A stretch of DNA of 64,000 bases, taken from assembly GCA_015680685.1 (NCBI GenBank), contig MNCI01018059.1:1050207-1114206 (forward strand), read 5' to 3'. Below the pieces are notes generated by a model. It ran no database searches. It worked only from the letters and a program-made list of their open reading frames with translations, and was not told the DNA's origin. Shown here piece after piece: positions 21,943-34,163 of this stretch; positions within the stretch are counted from its first letter, which is position 1, and every line of letters starts with the position of its first letter. The translations under genes and the position numbers were made by a program. This stretch comes from Gnetum montanum (lineage: Eukaryota; Streptophyta; Gnetopsida; Gnetales; Gnetaceae).

Positions 21943-22829
21943 TGATGAGTGGTGAGATACCCCTACACTCAACTATACGAATACAAGCATTCTCACGCGT
22001 GATCTGGTCAAACTTCACAAACAGACGAGTTGTGGCACCTAGACAATTATCCTTAGGTCGCAGTACATTGTCTTCCCACATGGACTAGTATTATATTTTT
22101 CACGTATGATTTAGTCCAGAGTGAGATGTATGATGTGGTTCCTAATCTAATGCTACTCCTAAGGTAATGGAAAGTGATATTAAATTAACTAATCTAGGAG
22201 AGAGAGGGGGTAAGAGAATCTAATCTAGCCTAAGTGTGATGAGCATCCATTCCTTGATCATCCGTACACATCTTGGACCTCGTGCACGACTACCACTAGG
22301 ATTACCAAGCATAGATCCTAGGTATGCTACTGGGGTTACCAAGTAGTCACACTTAAATTCTTGTAATCAAGTCCTACTCATTCTGCGTTACTAGGAGTTT
22401 ATGGGTGAGAGAGGATTAACTAGGAAAGCAGTAAATAATAATTAATTAATTAATTAACAAAGTGAATGCTGCAATGATGAAGTAATCTCGATCTTTATTG
22501 CCAGCCATGTACGTGTCCAAGTACGTCACACTCGAACAAAGGATGTTGTACAATTACAATCACCACACTGTGAGCAGACACTAAAAAATATTCTATCTCT
22601 GGAAGGGGAAAGCTACCAGAGCTTCGCTAAGGAAAAATACTAGATGCCTAAAATTTGGAAAGCTACCTCTTATTTATAGACATTGTGGGTCATGATATCG
22701 CGGCTAATGTGATATCGCGGCTGCGATATCATGACCCATGGGATATCACGGCTGTGAGATCATGGTAGTGATATCACGGGTGTGATATCATAGCAGCGAT
22801 ATCATAGCCAGCAAATTCATGACTCATCA
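21943..22829 (-). repeat. 3' LTR of element F
   Basis: TGATGAGTGG ... GACTCATCA in plus orientation, 887 bp. The U3 part (22683-22805) contains seven GATATC palindromes, mostly in GTGATATCRCGG or GCGATATCAT settings. The polypurine tract TCGTGGGGGTA (reverse strand) abuts at 22830. Confidence 0.92.
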
Positions 22830-23010
22830 TACCCCCACGACTGAATGAAAACTCGTCCTCGAGTTATAGAGAGAAAAAGCTCCATTGATTACATAGTGGA
22901 TAGGTATGGAATTATTGACTGACTAGAATGGATTCATGCCACAATGTGGAGTCAAAACAAAATTGAGACACAACACAAAAGAAAATCCTATGATTACAAA
23001 ATGGTGGAAC

Positions 23011-23607
23011 TCATGTAGTTCCTGGTGGCGGTGGCTCCTCCATTGATGTCTTTCCCTTTTCTTGCGCTCCAAGTCTTAGAATTTGATGGCGTCAAATTAT
23101 GGCTTGGAGTTTCTCCTCTTTTAAGGCCAGGAGTGCCTTGGCATGCACGTAAGTTTGTGCTTATGCCATAGAGGCAGCCCAGTCAGCCTTCTCTTTTACT
23201 TTCGCCACCCTTTTATTCTCTGTCAACAGTTTATTAAGTTGCTTGGTTCTGAAAGTGTCCAGCTGGTTCTAAGCAACCTTTGGCCTTGTATTTAGAAGGT
23301 TTAATACTTTCAAAATGGCTTGAATAGAGAAATCAATAGTCACACCATAAATGTTAACCATGGTACCTTCTTCTTTATTGTGCCAAAATTGGTATGTTTC
23401 CCTTAAGTACTAGGCACCACTTTGAGAGAGGGTATCTCCTACTTCTGCCTGCCTAGACCATACGGTAGGAGGATCTTCTTGATGAACGCTGAATGATTGT
23501 TCCTCCTGATCTGCATGTTGTCTGGTAGGATCTTGTCTTCCACCTCTCCGAGACCGTTCGATCGCACCTTGAGCAGGACCTTCCTGTTATCCAGGTTTTG
23601 AGACCAT
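23011..23607 (-). pseudogene. Short ORF3 of element F
   Basis: A 199-codon frame from ATG 23607 to TGA 23011, in register throughout and broken by five stops (two TAG, two TAA, one TGA). It begins MVSKPG and ends EEPPPPGTT. The middle (NQLDTF, LNKLLTENKRV, AQTYVHAKAL) aligns with P, and residues standing opposite P's TAG codons include Gln (KQLNK) and Trp. It lacks most of the long N-terminal and coiled-coil parts seen in A. The ATG sits directly after TGTGATTGCAG, a good splice acceptor. Confidence 0.72.
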
Positions 23608-25520
23608 CTGCAATCACACGAGACCAATTGTTAGTAAGGTTGTTACCAAAGTTAGGTTATACCTTACTGCTTGCCTTAATAGATTTACTTTATTTCCATG
23701 TGATGTTAATTATTGGAAGAACATGTTCCCGAAAGATTATAGTGTTGAGCCCTCTTTGCTTAGGTGGTTTCCAAATTTAATTTTCTAGTATAGCTAAGGG
23801 GATGAAATTATTTTTAACACATTTTATTCTTAATTTTATAACTAATTACCCTTAAAGATGTCCTTTGGACGATGATGAATTTCAAAAAATTTATGCACTA
23901 TTCAACGTGTGCCCCTCTCCCACGACTAAGCTGAACACTCTGGGTTCAAGTAGGTTCAAACGAAATGAAAATCGCAGTACCAACGAGCGAGTTATGGATA
24001 TGAAAGCAAGGGATGCACAATCGCAAGTCGTAGAGACAAATTTGAAAAAATTCCCCTACGTGAACAGTTGCAAATGATGTTGATTAGCATAGGGGGGTCA
24101 TGTATATATATTTTCATCGAAGTTAAGGCACTTAGAGAATGTACCGAATTTTTAATATTTCTTTGAAATTAAACGATGTAACTTAGGACATTGGGCTATT
24201 AGGAAGGGGTTTTCAGGTAATTAGATGGTTTTGAAGGCATGAATAATGATAAGTGAGTGTAATTGATCGATAAGGACCTCGGATGGTAAAGAAAAAGGCT
24301 ATGTGATGATTCATAGGAATCTTGAATCAAAGGGATAGTAATAAGGGAAAGAATATCATGAACAATATGTTGAGGGTAGTAAATGGTGTGTGTGAGCTAT
24401 GTCATAAGTGAAAATTACAAAAAATTACACAAGTGGGTCCTCCCCAAGGTAGGTTTCAACCTATAATGCCCTTGTGTAACCACACTTAAAGTGTCCATGG
24501 GCACTAGAAGGGTTAAATGTAATCCACACTAACTCCATAAAACACACACATGTAAATATCACCGAAATGAGATGAAAATTCTATGCTACACGGGACACGA
24601 GCTAATATTACATGAACAATGAAATGAGACGAAGTAGAGATGGAATCGTAGAGATTGGGACATGAAGTAACTGACCCAGGGCACAGTGAATCCTGCGTGT
24701 AAAGCATGATTAAGGTGTCATTAACCCATCGTTCCAAGATCAGGACCAAGTCCATTCCTTTAAATAGTGACATCGCATTGTTTCATCCCATGCTGAGTAA
24801 CTATGAGAGTACCATAACAACAAGGCGTATGATCACTTGGTGTTTTGTTAAAGGGAGGAGTGATTTTTGTTTTGTGGCATTTTTCTTTTCTTTTTTCTTT
24901 TCTCTTCACTAAATCCAGAGAAGCCGCCAACCTTCAGGCATGGGTGCATGTCTTTCTAGTAGGACCCCCTAGAACAGCATTGGATTTTTGAGTGCCCTTT
25001 TGATTACTCTTACTCTCATTTTCCGTTAGATCTACAAGGATCTTAGTACAACCACATTGCATGATAACTTCCATAGACGTCACCAAAGAGAATCCACAAG
25101 TCCCCTTGATGTTACACCCTAATCATTCCCTCTTGGTCTATCCTTCTTCATTCTGGGTACAATGAATACAAAATTAATTTTAAGTTTTAAGAATGTCAAG
25201 AATATCACTATACCCTCAAACGAAACCTCTTATTCGTAGTGTGGATGAGTGGGTGTAATGGGCTCACTGTTCCAAATAATTGATCACTCATGACTTAATA
25301 ACATAGAACACACCTCAACCAATGATCCACATGAGTTTTTTATTCATAGACGAGATTACTTACAAAAATGTAAAAAGACAAAAACACAAAAAAATAAAAA
25401 GATAAAAAAAAAGTTGAAAAATGAAAAACTGGAAAACAGAAATTGAAAAATTAAAGAAAAATGAAAAATATTTATTAATCCTGCTTGTTATTAAAATGGG
25501 GGGTATCCCCCATAACTAAG
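23608..25520 (-). other. Spacer of element F with putative internal TATA
   Basis: Non-coding. Landmarks on the minus strand: a purine hairpin TTATGGGGGATACCCCCC at about 25512-25495; an A-rich (plus strand) stretch 25360-25490; the block related to CATGCCTGAAGGTTGG near 24930; TATATATA at 24110-24103 followed by a GGGGAATTTTTT leader similar to that in A; splice-acceptor-like TGTGATTGCAG ending at 23608. Confidence 0.5.
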
Positions 25521-25523
25521 CGG

Positions 25524-27729
25524 TTAAGTATGGCAAGGATTAATAAATGGAAGATGGGGATCCTTACATGTTGGAAGTATTCTGGCTTGGTTATATTTAC
25601 CCCATCGGGTTTCACACACTTGATGTAGTTCCCAGATAACGAGTTGACCTGCTATGATATTTGGAACCATTAGATGGTATGCAAGGATTAGGATGATGCC
25701 TCCCATGGTTGTGTTCATTGGGCCATATGGTTGTTGGAGTGTTAGTTGGTGGCCTTGATGAAGTAACATGAGGCGTTGGATTCGAAGATAAGGGTGCACC
25801 ACAGTGTGGGACTTGTGCTGAGTTGGAGGATGCAGTGGCCTCGGAATTGTGTTGTCCCTTCTTACGGCTATGTTTAAAGAAGGGGCACTTTTGATGTTGC
25901 TGAGGTTTCTCACTGTTGTTAGAAACAGGAGCAGAAGTAACGCTTGGAGGTTATTACTATGGTGTAGGCACCTTAGGAATAATTGGTGGCGATGTAGAAG
26001 GAGGGAAAAAATGAGAATGTTGAAAGTTAGGAGGAGTTAAAGGTGCACAAGGTGGTGGTTGTGTTGGAGGTATGGGCTGATAGTATTGAGGAGAATGGTA
26101 CTATGGTGAGATAAAGTACGTTGGTTCAGTTGGACAAACAGGATGTTGAACAAGATAAGCATTTGGATTCGGATGATACGAAGGGTGCCTCCAATATAAT
26201 GGTGGTCTCCCCCACGATTGGGATTGTTACCACTGTGACTAAACACAGTATCTCTGTATCAACTCTGGATGTAACGTGTTTCCCCACTGCTCATGTAAAT
26301 GTAACAATATTGGGCATTGACCCTTGGGGTGATCGTACAGGCATATGTTGCATTCATACGTATGATTGGCAGTTGAGCTCTTATTTTCCTTATCCCTTCT
26401 TTCTGATTGTCTGATTTTTTGTCCTACTTCTTGGGTTGTCAAAACTTTATCTCTAATAATGTTGATAAATTCTTCACACTTTTGATACGTCCATTCCAAC
26501 ATCTTCTTGATCTTTTCCTCGACTTCTTCTAATGTTTTTTGTGTTGGCAAAGGTGATGTTTCCACCTTGAGATTGGTTGATTTCTCCTTCTTATGGTCAT
26601 GGACCTTTGTTAAGTTGAGATTTTGGTCCCGTTGATGTTTTTCAACACTCTCCCATCTAGCCATATCTCCTTCTTCTTTTGCTACCCACTTAATAAGCTC
26701 TTGGACTTGGTGGGTTCATAGTTCGTATAATTGACCTTCGGTGTACATTCCTAAGGTCTCTCTTGTTTCATTACGTAGCCCATCAATGATATGATACATT
26801 AGCCTTTCCTTGGAAAACCCATGGCCTAGATAGTTATTTAATAGTGCATAATATCTTTCTAAGGTCATGTCCAAGCGTTCCTACTTTGCTTGTTTCCATC
26901 CTTGGATTTGTTTCCTCAAGGTTGACACTCTTTCGTAGGTTTGATATTTTTCGTTAAAGACTTCTACCATTGTTGACCAACGTCATATTGAATTTGGTTT
27001 TAATGATCTATACCATACTTTTTCTTGGCCAACGAGTGTCATGGGAAAGAGCTTAAGTTTTTGCCACCCGTTATCAATGTTATTCCATGTGTAGGCATCA
27101 TAGAAGGCTTGTAAATGTTGATGCAGATCTAAGTCATAGCCTCCTGAAAAATTAGGAAAGTTGTTTAAATCGAGCCTGGGTAGACGACTCTCTTTACGAT
27201 GCCTACATGAGATTTGAACAACCTCTTGTATTAGCGTTAGGCTCTTAGTGGCCAGCAAGGGTTCATCATCACTAAGTAGGTTGTGAGTTTGTAAGTTGGG
27301 ATGATGTTTCCTTCATTTATGTTGGCGTTCTTGATTTTCTTTGTGAACTCCATTTTTAGTTCTAAACCAATCCCTTAAAAGATAGTCATCCATGTCACAA
27401 TTTGATGTTGAAGGAGTAGTGGAAGAGAAGGAACTGTAAAACTCGTTATGACTTTTGTAAGTCTTCTAATCATACCCAAGTAAATTCTTGTTCATTATTG
27501 AGAAGGTCCTAGGCCTTTTGGGCCTCCTCATTCCACGAGATGTCTCATCCTCACTAGAGGTGTCAGAGTTGGATGACGAGAGTCTTTGAGTATCGTTGGG
27601 TTGTTCATAAATGTAGGGGACTCCTGCATAAGGTTGAGTACTCCAATCTTCATTTTCATCTAATTTGTTGGTTCTCCAATGAACTTCCTCACTAAGTGTG
27701 GCATTATTGTAATCTTGTAGGAGAGGCAT
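25524..27729 (-). pseudogene. gag of element F
   Basis: ATG at 27729 (MPLLQDYNNATL). One frame runs in register to about 26239, with stops at 27466 (TAG), 26983 (TGA) and a few more. It contains the retrotransposon gag core (WQKLKLFPMTLVGQEKVWY near 27040, then STLRKQIQGWKQ) and a knuckle CNICLYDHPKGQC (CX2CX3HX4C) at about 26310-26350. The tail to 25524 is Pro/His/Asn-rich and changes frame. Its N-terminus differs from that of A, B and D gag. Gag presumably packages the element's RNA. Confidence 0.8.
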
Positions 27730-27854
27730 GGTTGTAAAGTTGTGTGTGAATTTGTATGTGACTTTTTATAATTATTTCTTCTTCCTAATAGATATATCGT
27801 TAATTCCTATACAACGACCTTGTATAATGTAACTAATCTAGATAGCTAGCACCG

Positions 27855-27872
27855 TCCCCAGCAACAGTGCCA
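27855..27872 (-). promoter_or_regulatory. Primer-binding site of element F
   Basis: Minus strand TGGCACTGTTGCTGGGGA, one base after the 5' LTR. Three transitions away from the tRNA-Asp complement TGGCGCCGTTGCCGGGGA, and identical to the site of B. Confidence 0.82.
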
Positions 27873-27873
27873 A

Positions 27874-28750
27874 TGATGAGTGGTGAGATACCCCTACACT
27901 CAACTAGACGAATACAAGCATTCTCACACGCAATTCGATCGAACTCCGCAGATGGACTAGTTGTGGCACCTAGACAGTTATCCATAGGTCACAGTTCACT
28001 ATCTTCCCACCTAGACTAGTATTATATTTGTCACATATGGCTTAGTCCAGAGTGAGGTGTATGATGTGGTTCCTAATCTAATGCTACTCCTAAAGGTAAT
28101 GGAAAGTGATATTAAATTAACTAATTTAGGAGAGAGAGGGGGTAAGAGAATCTAATCTAGCCTAAGTGCGATAAGCATCCGTTCCTTGATCATCTATACA
28201 CATCTTGGACCTTGTGCACGACTACCACTGGGATTACCAAGCGCAGATCCTAGGTACACTACTGGGGTTACCAAATAGTCACACTTAAATGCTCGTAATC
28301 AAGTCGTACTCATTCTGTGTTACTAGGAGTTTAAGGGTGAGAGAGGATTAACTAGGAAAGCAGTAAATAATAATTAATTAATTAAATAAAAAAGTGAATG
28401 CTGCAATGATGAAGTAATCTCGATCTTTATTGCCGGTCATGTGTGTGTCCAAGTACGTCACACTCGAATAAAGGATGTCGTACAATTATAATCACCACAC
28501 TACGGGCAAACACTGAAAAATATTCTATCTCTAGAAGGGGAAAACTGCCAAAGCTTCGCTAAGGAAAAAGACTAGATGCCTAAAATTTAGAAAGTCACCT
28601 CTTATTTATAAACATTGTGGGTCGTGATATCGCGTACATGATATCACATACGTGATATCGCGGCTGATGTGATATCGTGGCTGCGATATCGAGTACGCGA
28701 TTGTGATATCACAGCAGTGATATCACAGCCAACAAATTCATGACTCATCA
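27874..28750 (-). repeat. 5' LTR of element F
   Basis: 877 bp, TGATGAGTGGTGAG ... CATGACTCATCA, paired with 21943-22829. U3 at 28620-28735 again has seven GATATC words. Right TSD gttgg at 28751-28755. Confidence 0.93.
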
Positions 28751-28755
28751 GTTGG

Positions 28756-29357
28756 CAATGAACTTATTCCAATTCATCCATGCCTTTAACATAGGCACTC
28801 GTTAGGCTCTCAATTGGTTTCATGTAAATTGTTGAGCTACTATCAGGATCAGTTGTCAGCCACTAGGTGTACTTCTATTTTGTGGCTACTTCATATAGAC
28901 ACCTTTGAATTTCTATCTCATCTACACATTATCATCATGCAATGATGGATGTACTTTGTATGGACCATAGTTTCTACACACAGTTGAACCCTGTATCACT
29001 GTATGGAATGCATGGAACTCTCTTTTTCTCTATTTTTTTGAATGCATTTTCCTTGCAAATCTCCAAGGAAAGGTCTCTAACTCAAAATCATGCATCAATG
29101 GTGCTCAACCAAGCCCTTCCTATGATGATTGGAAATTCTCCCTTGCAATTAGCAACATGGATTACTATGAAGTCAGTAGAATAGGACCACCCATAGACGA
29201 TGGTCACAATGTCCTCCACTAGTCCTAAGGGAATGGTGATGGACTCGTCTGCTAACTCAAGACGAATGTTGCTCTTCTTGAGTGGAGGCAATTTCCAAGC
29301 TTTGTACATCTCATGAGAAATCAGATTTACACTGGAACCTGAATCCAAAAGAGCCTT
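28756..29357 (-). pseudogene. Protease of element A and linker to RT
   Basis: The protease frame 29357-29088 is open. ALLDSGSSVNLISHEMY holds the catalytic D-S-G of retroviral-type aspartic proteases, and FPIIIGRAWLS is the conserved second block. It would cut the Gag-Pol polyprotein within the particle. The remaining 300 bases toward 28756 are a stop-ridden linker that continues into RT on the far side of F. Confidence 0.82.
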
Positions 29358-29359
29358 TC

Positions 29360-32013
29360 AAAGCTTATTTCCAATAATTTGTAAGTAAATATGGGGACTC
29401 CAAGGATCATATCTCTTCTTAGGAAGGTGACTACCCTTAATCCAATCAGTTACTGCATGGGTTAACATGATGATATGCACTTTGGAAGGCATTTGGTTTA
29501 AAGGGGACTTGAATGACATTGATGCAGAGGATAAGGAAGAAGTAGGATTATTAACTATGTAAGTCTATGAGGTCTTTATAGAACTTTTGATTAGAAGAAT
29601 GATCTTTTTCGATATTTGGTTTATGAACCACTCAACCAAGGAGCTAGCTATAAGTTAACAGCCCTGGAGGCATTATGTTGCTGCAATTGGGCTAGAATTT
29701 CATCTTGCATTGATGGAGCATGTGGTAATTAAGTTGAGGATAAAGGGACATGTGCAGAAGGATGAGGGTAGTGATAAAATGGGGATTTCCCTCTTGGAGA
29801 TTAGGCTCTATAGTACTCAGGAGGGTAGTAGTGATGCTACAATGAAGTGTGACTAGAAGAGTCATGTGAAGAAATGGGCTACTGAACATAGTGCCCATAA
29901 GGATTAGGCTGCCAGTAAGGGTACTACTACCTTGGTGGTGGCATCCCCCACGATTGTGGGTGTTACCACTGATGGTATTGCTCATAAGGTTGTGGTGGAG
30001 CTCCACTTAGATAATAGGCTTCTTGTTGGTGGAATTGCCTGGGGTTGCCTTAAGGATAAGGTAACCTTCTAGGTGATTTTCTTCTTGCCAATCTAGGATT
30101 TAGAACATACACCCCAGATTCCTACAAGTGTGACACAATGGAACAACATCCCTTAAGATGTTTGTATTGGCAAATTTCACATGCACCATCATCATTTTTT
30201 TTGAACTCCACAACCTCCTCTGCTATAGCAGCCTTACCCTTATCACTTTCATGGGCACATTTAGCTTCCTTCCTTCTCTTACAATCACATTCACTACTTT
30301 GCTCTTTGGATTCCTCTACTATTTCTAGAGTGGTTTGCAAATTTTCATCAAAAGAATCCCACATTTTGTCTACCTTAGCTGATATTTCAAAAATAGACTT
30401 TTAAATCAGCAAGGTCTTTTGTTGCACCACCTCATTAAGTGGTGCCTCCTCCTCATTGTTGCGTAATCAAAATTCCCTATTTCTAATGAAAGGGTCTTGG
30501 TTATACTCCTCTACACTTTTCCTTTTTCTCAACTCTCCTTCTTGTTTGGCAACTTGTTTTATTAGCCTTTGAATCTAATGGGCCTTTAATTCTAAAAGTC
30601 TCCCTTGGGCATAAACCCCAAGAGTTACTTATGCTTCTATGTAGAGTCCATCTATGATATGGCAGAGTTGCTCCCTTTGAGAATAACCATAACTAGGACA
30701 TTGGTGCAAAAGGGAATAGTGCTTGCCCATGGCTACATCCAAGGGTTCATGTGTTCCTTATTTCCAACCTTGGATCTACTTTCTTAGGTTGGACACCCAA
30801 GAATACATTTGATACTTGTCATTGAAGAGTTCAAGCATCGTACTCCACCTACAAATTGATTCTAGCTCCAAGGACTAGTACCAAATTTCAACTTCTTTGA
30901 TTAGCATCCTTGGGAACAACTTTACTTTTTCCCATTTGTTTTCCATGTTCTATAAGGCATAAGCATCATGAAAGGGTTGAAGATGGTTTTATGGATCTGA
31001 GTTGTATTCCTTTTCAAACTTAGAGATATTGTTCATATCCAACTACTTGATTCTACTATCTTTCACATGCCTTATTGAAATTCTCATTGCCTTTGCCATG
31101 TTCAACATGTTTTGAGTTGCAAACAAAGGCTCATCATGGTCATAGCCTCTATAATGGTCATGATGCCCTTTGCTTCCCCTTCTTTTGTAATGGCAGGCCT
31201 TCCTTAATCGTCCATGCTCTTGGTCTCGACTAATTCAATGGGCCCTATGATCATCTCTATCTCGCTAGTTACCTCCATCATAGTCACATCCTCTATAGCT
31301 TCATCAAAGTTAGAGGAGGAAGAAGAGAATGATAACAGTGAAGATGAAAGAGGACTAGCACCACCACAGTGCTTGCCACTCCTCCTTCTATGGTCATAGC
31401 CATAATCATCATTGTGATGCTCATCCTCATCCTTGCCATGACTCACACCTTTGGATCCCCCATGATCATGGAACCCATTCTTGCCCAAACCAAGATTGTC
31501 TACAGTGGATTGTAAATTCTGGTTCAAGCCCCCTTTATCAAAACCAAGGGGAGGAAAGTCAATGAATTGAGAACCCCCAGAGAAGGGATCCTCACTATCT
31601 TTTTGACCTAGTAGAAACAAGGAAGTCTTGAACTGTTTTCCCTTCAAATCTTCATAGCACCTCTCTTGTTATCGATCTCTTTTACATTATGTCTCAATGG
31701 CATAGTAATCCTAATAGTCATGATCTTGCACAACATATTTAGCATTGAGCCCCTAAATGCTCAACCTCATAAGAGTTTGGTGTAGCATTATAAGAACTTA
31801 TCAATCAGGCAACAACACAATGTTACTCTCTATTTCCCTCCACCGCAACTATTCATCCTCATGCAGGATGAAGGTGAAGTTTGGCACATACTCATCAAGA
31901 TGAGCATATACCACTTTACATTGTTGGAACACTAGGAATTTGACTATTCATACCTTTGTTGATTGCATGTATGCTCAAACCTTGATGAAGAATCATCCTT
32001 GTGAGAAGAAGAT
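29360..32013 (-). pseudogene. gag of element A
   Basis: The expected start near 32013 is ATC instead of ATG. Downstream LDEYVPNFTFILHEDE matches D and B; a TAG there stands opposite CAG (Gln) in D. A 147-residue open block (31647-31204) carries a Ser-rich, His/Asp-rich stretch. The knuckle CEICQYKHLKGCC (CX2CX3HX4C) lies at about 30145-30185. Frames are broken by many stops. Confidence 0.72.
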
Positions 32014-32150
32014 CTTTTACATTGAAAGAAAATATTAATGTGCTTTTACAACTATTATTATTATTTTGAATGATTGCAACTTTAAGGTTCATTACAATGA
32101 TTTTTATTAATTTTTACCAAGCCCTAAATAATGCATGTAGCTAACCAAAG

Positions 32151-32168
32151 TTCCCAACAATGACACCA
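32151..32168 (-). promoter_or_regulatory. Primer-binding site of element A
   Basis: Minus strand TGGTGTCATTGTTGGGAA, next to the 5' LTR. It differs from the tRNA-Asp complement at six positions, all C-to-T or G-to-A changes. Confidence 0.7.
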
Positions 32169-32169
32169 A

Positions 32170-33029
32170 TGATGAGCAATGAATATACACTACGCCAAAC
32201 TATACGAATCACTAGGGTTTACTCAGTGATTCAATCAAATTTCATAGACATTAGCTTTCTAAGTACATCGGTTTCTAAGAGGTGAATCTAATCATTGTAA
32301 TTGTTGTCTTCTCAATTTCCCTTTTGAAGTGAAAGTATATGGTTAAGTGTAACTAAGGCACATGATTTTTATCATTTTATCTTTTATGAATTAAGTCTTC
32401 TAAGAACAAGAATAAAGTAAGTGAATGCTTAATTAATCTAATAACTAGCTACTATTTAACTAATCTTAACATAAGCATCTATTCCCACTTTCTGTACACA
32501 TCCTAAACACATTATAGTGCCACTGGGTTACCAAGCATTAAGCACTACTAAGATTACCAAGCATTAAATGTATGCTCGAAATGGTTGTACTTATGTTTGC
32601 TATTTAATTGATATCAATTAATTACTTAAAATCATTAAAGTAAATTTCATGAATATTAAATGCATAAAGAAAACATTAATCTATTCTAAGAACTGCAAGG
32701 TTTTATCAAAAAATCTCATCTTTATTACCATTCACATTGAGGTGATTAGGTACATCAATGCTTGAATAAAAATTTGTACACTTCTTTGACTCTTACTGTG
32801 GGCACTCAGAAAATATTCTAACTTTTAGAGGGAAAAACTACAAGAGCTTCACTACACCTATCAAAAGACAACCATTAATGTAACAAGTATGTGCACATTT
32901 ATAGGCAAATACAGGGCTCCACATCGATGGGTACACATCAATGTGTCAAATCCTATGTCGATGAGATCTCATCGACAGGGCAATGTTCACGAGATTTCAT
33001 CGATGCAATCCAACTATCATGACTCATTA
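32170..33029 (-). repeat. 5' LTR of element A
   Basis: 860 bp, TGATGAGCAATG ... CATGACTCATTA (final TCA decayed to TTA). U3 near 32925-33005 holds ATCGATG, TCGATGAGATCTCATCGA and similar palindromic words rather than GATATC. TATA on minus strand: CCTATAAATGTGC near 32908. Right TSD aaagg at 33030-33034. Confidence 0.87.
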
Positions 33030-33034
33030 AAAGG

Positions 33035-34163
33035 AATGATCTACATTTAACTTTTATGATGCCCACATATATCTATAAAAGTGGTTTTGTAAGGGCATTA
33101 TGGTAGGATCCTACTTTAGGGAGGAACCACTTGCATGACTTTTATTGATCATGACTCTGAACTAAAACATCGCATCTTCTAGGACATCATGGAAAAATTC
33201 TTGAATTATATGCATGATTTTGGAAGTACTTCTCATCAATTTTGATTATTTTTTATTACTTTTATATTGAACTATCCTCTAAATTCAATATTTCTTGGTT
33301 ATCTTGTGAACCAAACCTTTGGTTTTTATTGTTTAAAAACCTATGAGCTTTTAGAGTTGAGCTCATTTATCATGGGGGCTACCAATTTAATTTTTGAAAT
33401 TTTTCTAACATCCTTTTTTTAGACATGATGGTAATTAAGAGTAAAATAAATCAAAATGACTTGGACAACTTGATGATTTTAGTTACCTTATAACCTTGGG
33501 AAACTTTATTATGAAATCACCTTGAGCGTAAATGCTAATTTTTTTTTAAATTTTCAGCTAACCAAAAATTTAAAAAGGGTTAATTATTAAGGAAAAATTA
33601 CCAAAATTAACTTGGATCCTTTGGTGATTGTAGGTGATGCTAAAAGGAATGCTTAAGTTTGAAGTTCTTTTGAAGGGTAATTTAAAGAGAACAAGAGGAG
33701 AACAAAGGCGGATATGCCCATGGACAAATAGTAGTGCATACAAGGATTAAATCTCAAGCATCAATTGTTTACTAGACCCATTGGATGATGAGAAGATATT
33801 TTAGTCCATCCTTCAAAAATATTCTACATAAAAGAGAAGCATCAACATAACAATCAAGGTTGGAAATTCTACCATTGCTAGCAACAACAAGAAGATTCAT
33901 TTTTTATGGATTTTTAAAGATTTTTGCAATTTTGTAAACTTTGATGCCCTTCCAATCTTTTTGTCATTTTGTAATACATCTAGTTGAATAAAATTTTGTA
34001 ATGAGACACTCCAATTTTGTAATGGTAGCTAATCTAGTCTTAGTCGTCCCACAATTTTTGTAATGAAGCTTTGTCCATTTATATATAACTCAAAGATGAG
34101 CTTTTAGCTAGTCATGAGAGTATGATAAGACCTGATATGTCAGGTAGCTAAGTCATGGGGATA
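33035..34163 (+). other. 3' spacer of element C, continued
   Basis: No gene. AT-rich DNA with T-runs. It ends in the conserved line tgagcttttagctagtcatg and the polypurine tract ATGGGGATA just before the LTR. Confidence 0.5.

Larger units (their letters stand above)
21943..28750 (-). mobile_element. Element F: non-autonomous family-1 element (gag and ORF3, no pol), nested in A
   Basis: Complete 6,808-bp element: 5' LTR 28750-27874, PBS, gag, spacer, internal TATA, short ORF3, polypurine tract, 3' LTR 22829-21943. No protease, RT, RNase H or integrase can be found between gag and ORF3, whereas A and B have them there. The two LTRs match at roughly nine in ten positions by eye, so F is younger than its host A. 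It presumably moved using enzymes from pol-carrying relatives. Confidence 0.88.
12386..33029 (-). mobile_element. Element A: family-1 (Athila/Tat-like) retrotransposon with gag, pol and ORF3
   Basis: Minus-strand order: 5' LTR 33029-32170, PBS, gag, protease, RT (split by F), RNase H, integrase, spacer, internal TATA, ORF3, 3' LTR. TSD AAAGG occurs exactly at 12381-12385 and 33030-33034. Without nested F (about 6.8 kb) and the family-2 solo LTR (about 1.2 kb) the element is roughly 12.6 kb. LTRs differ substantially (about four in five bases match by eye), so it is old. The 3' end has a deletion joining ORF3 to U3. Confidence 0.88.
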
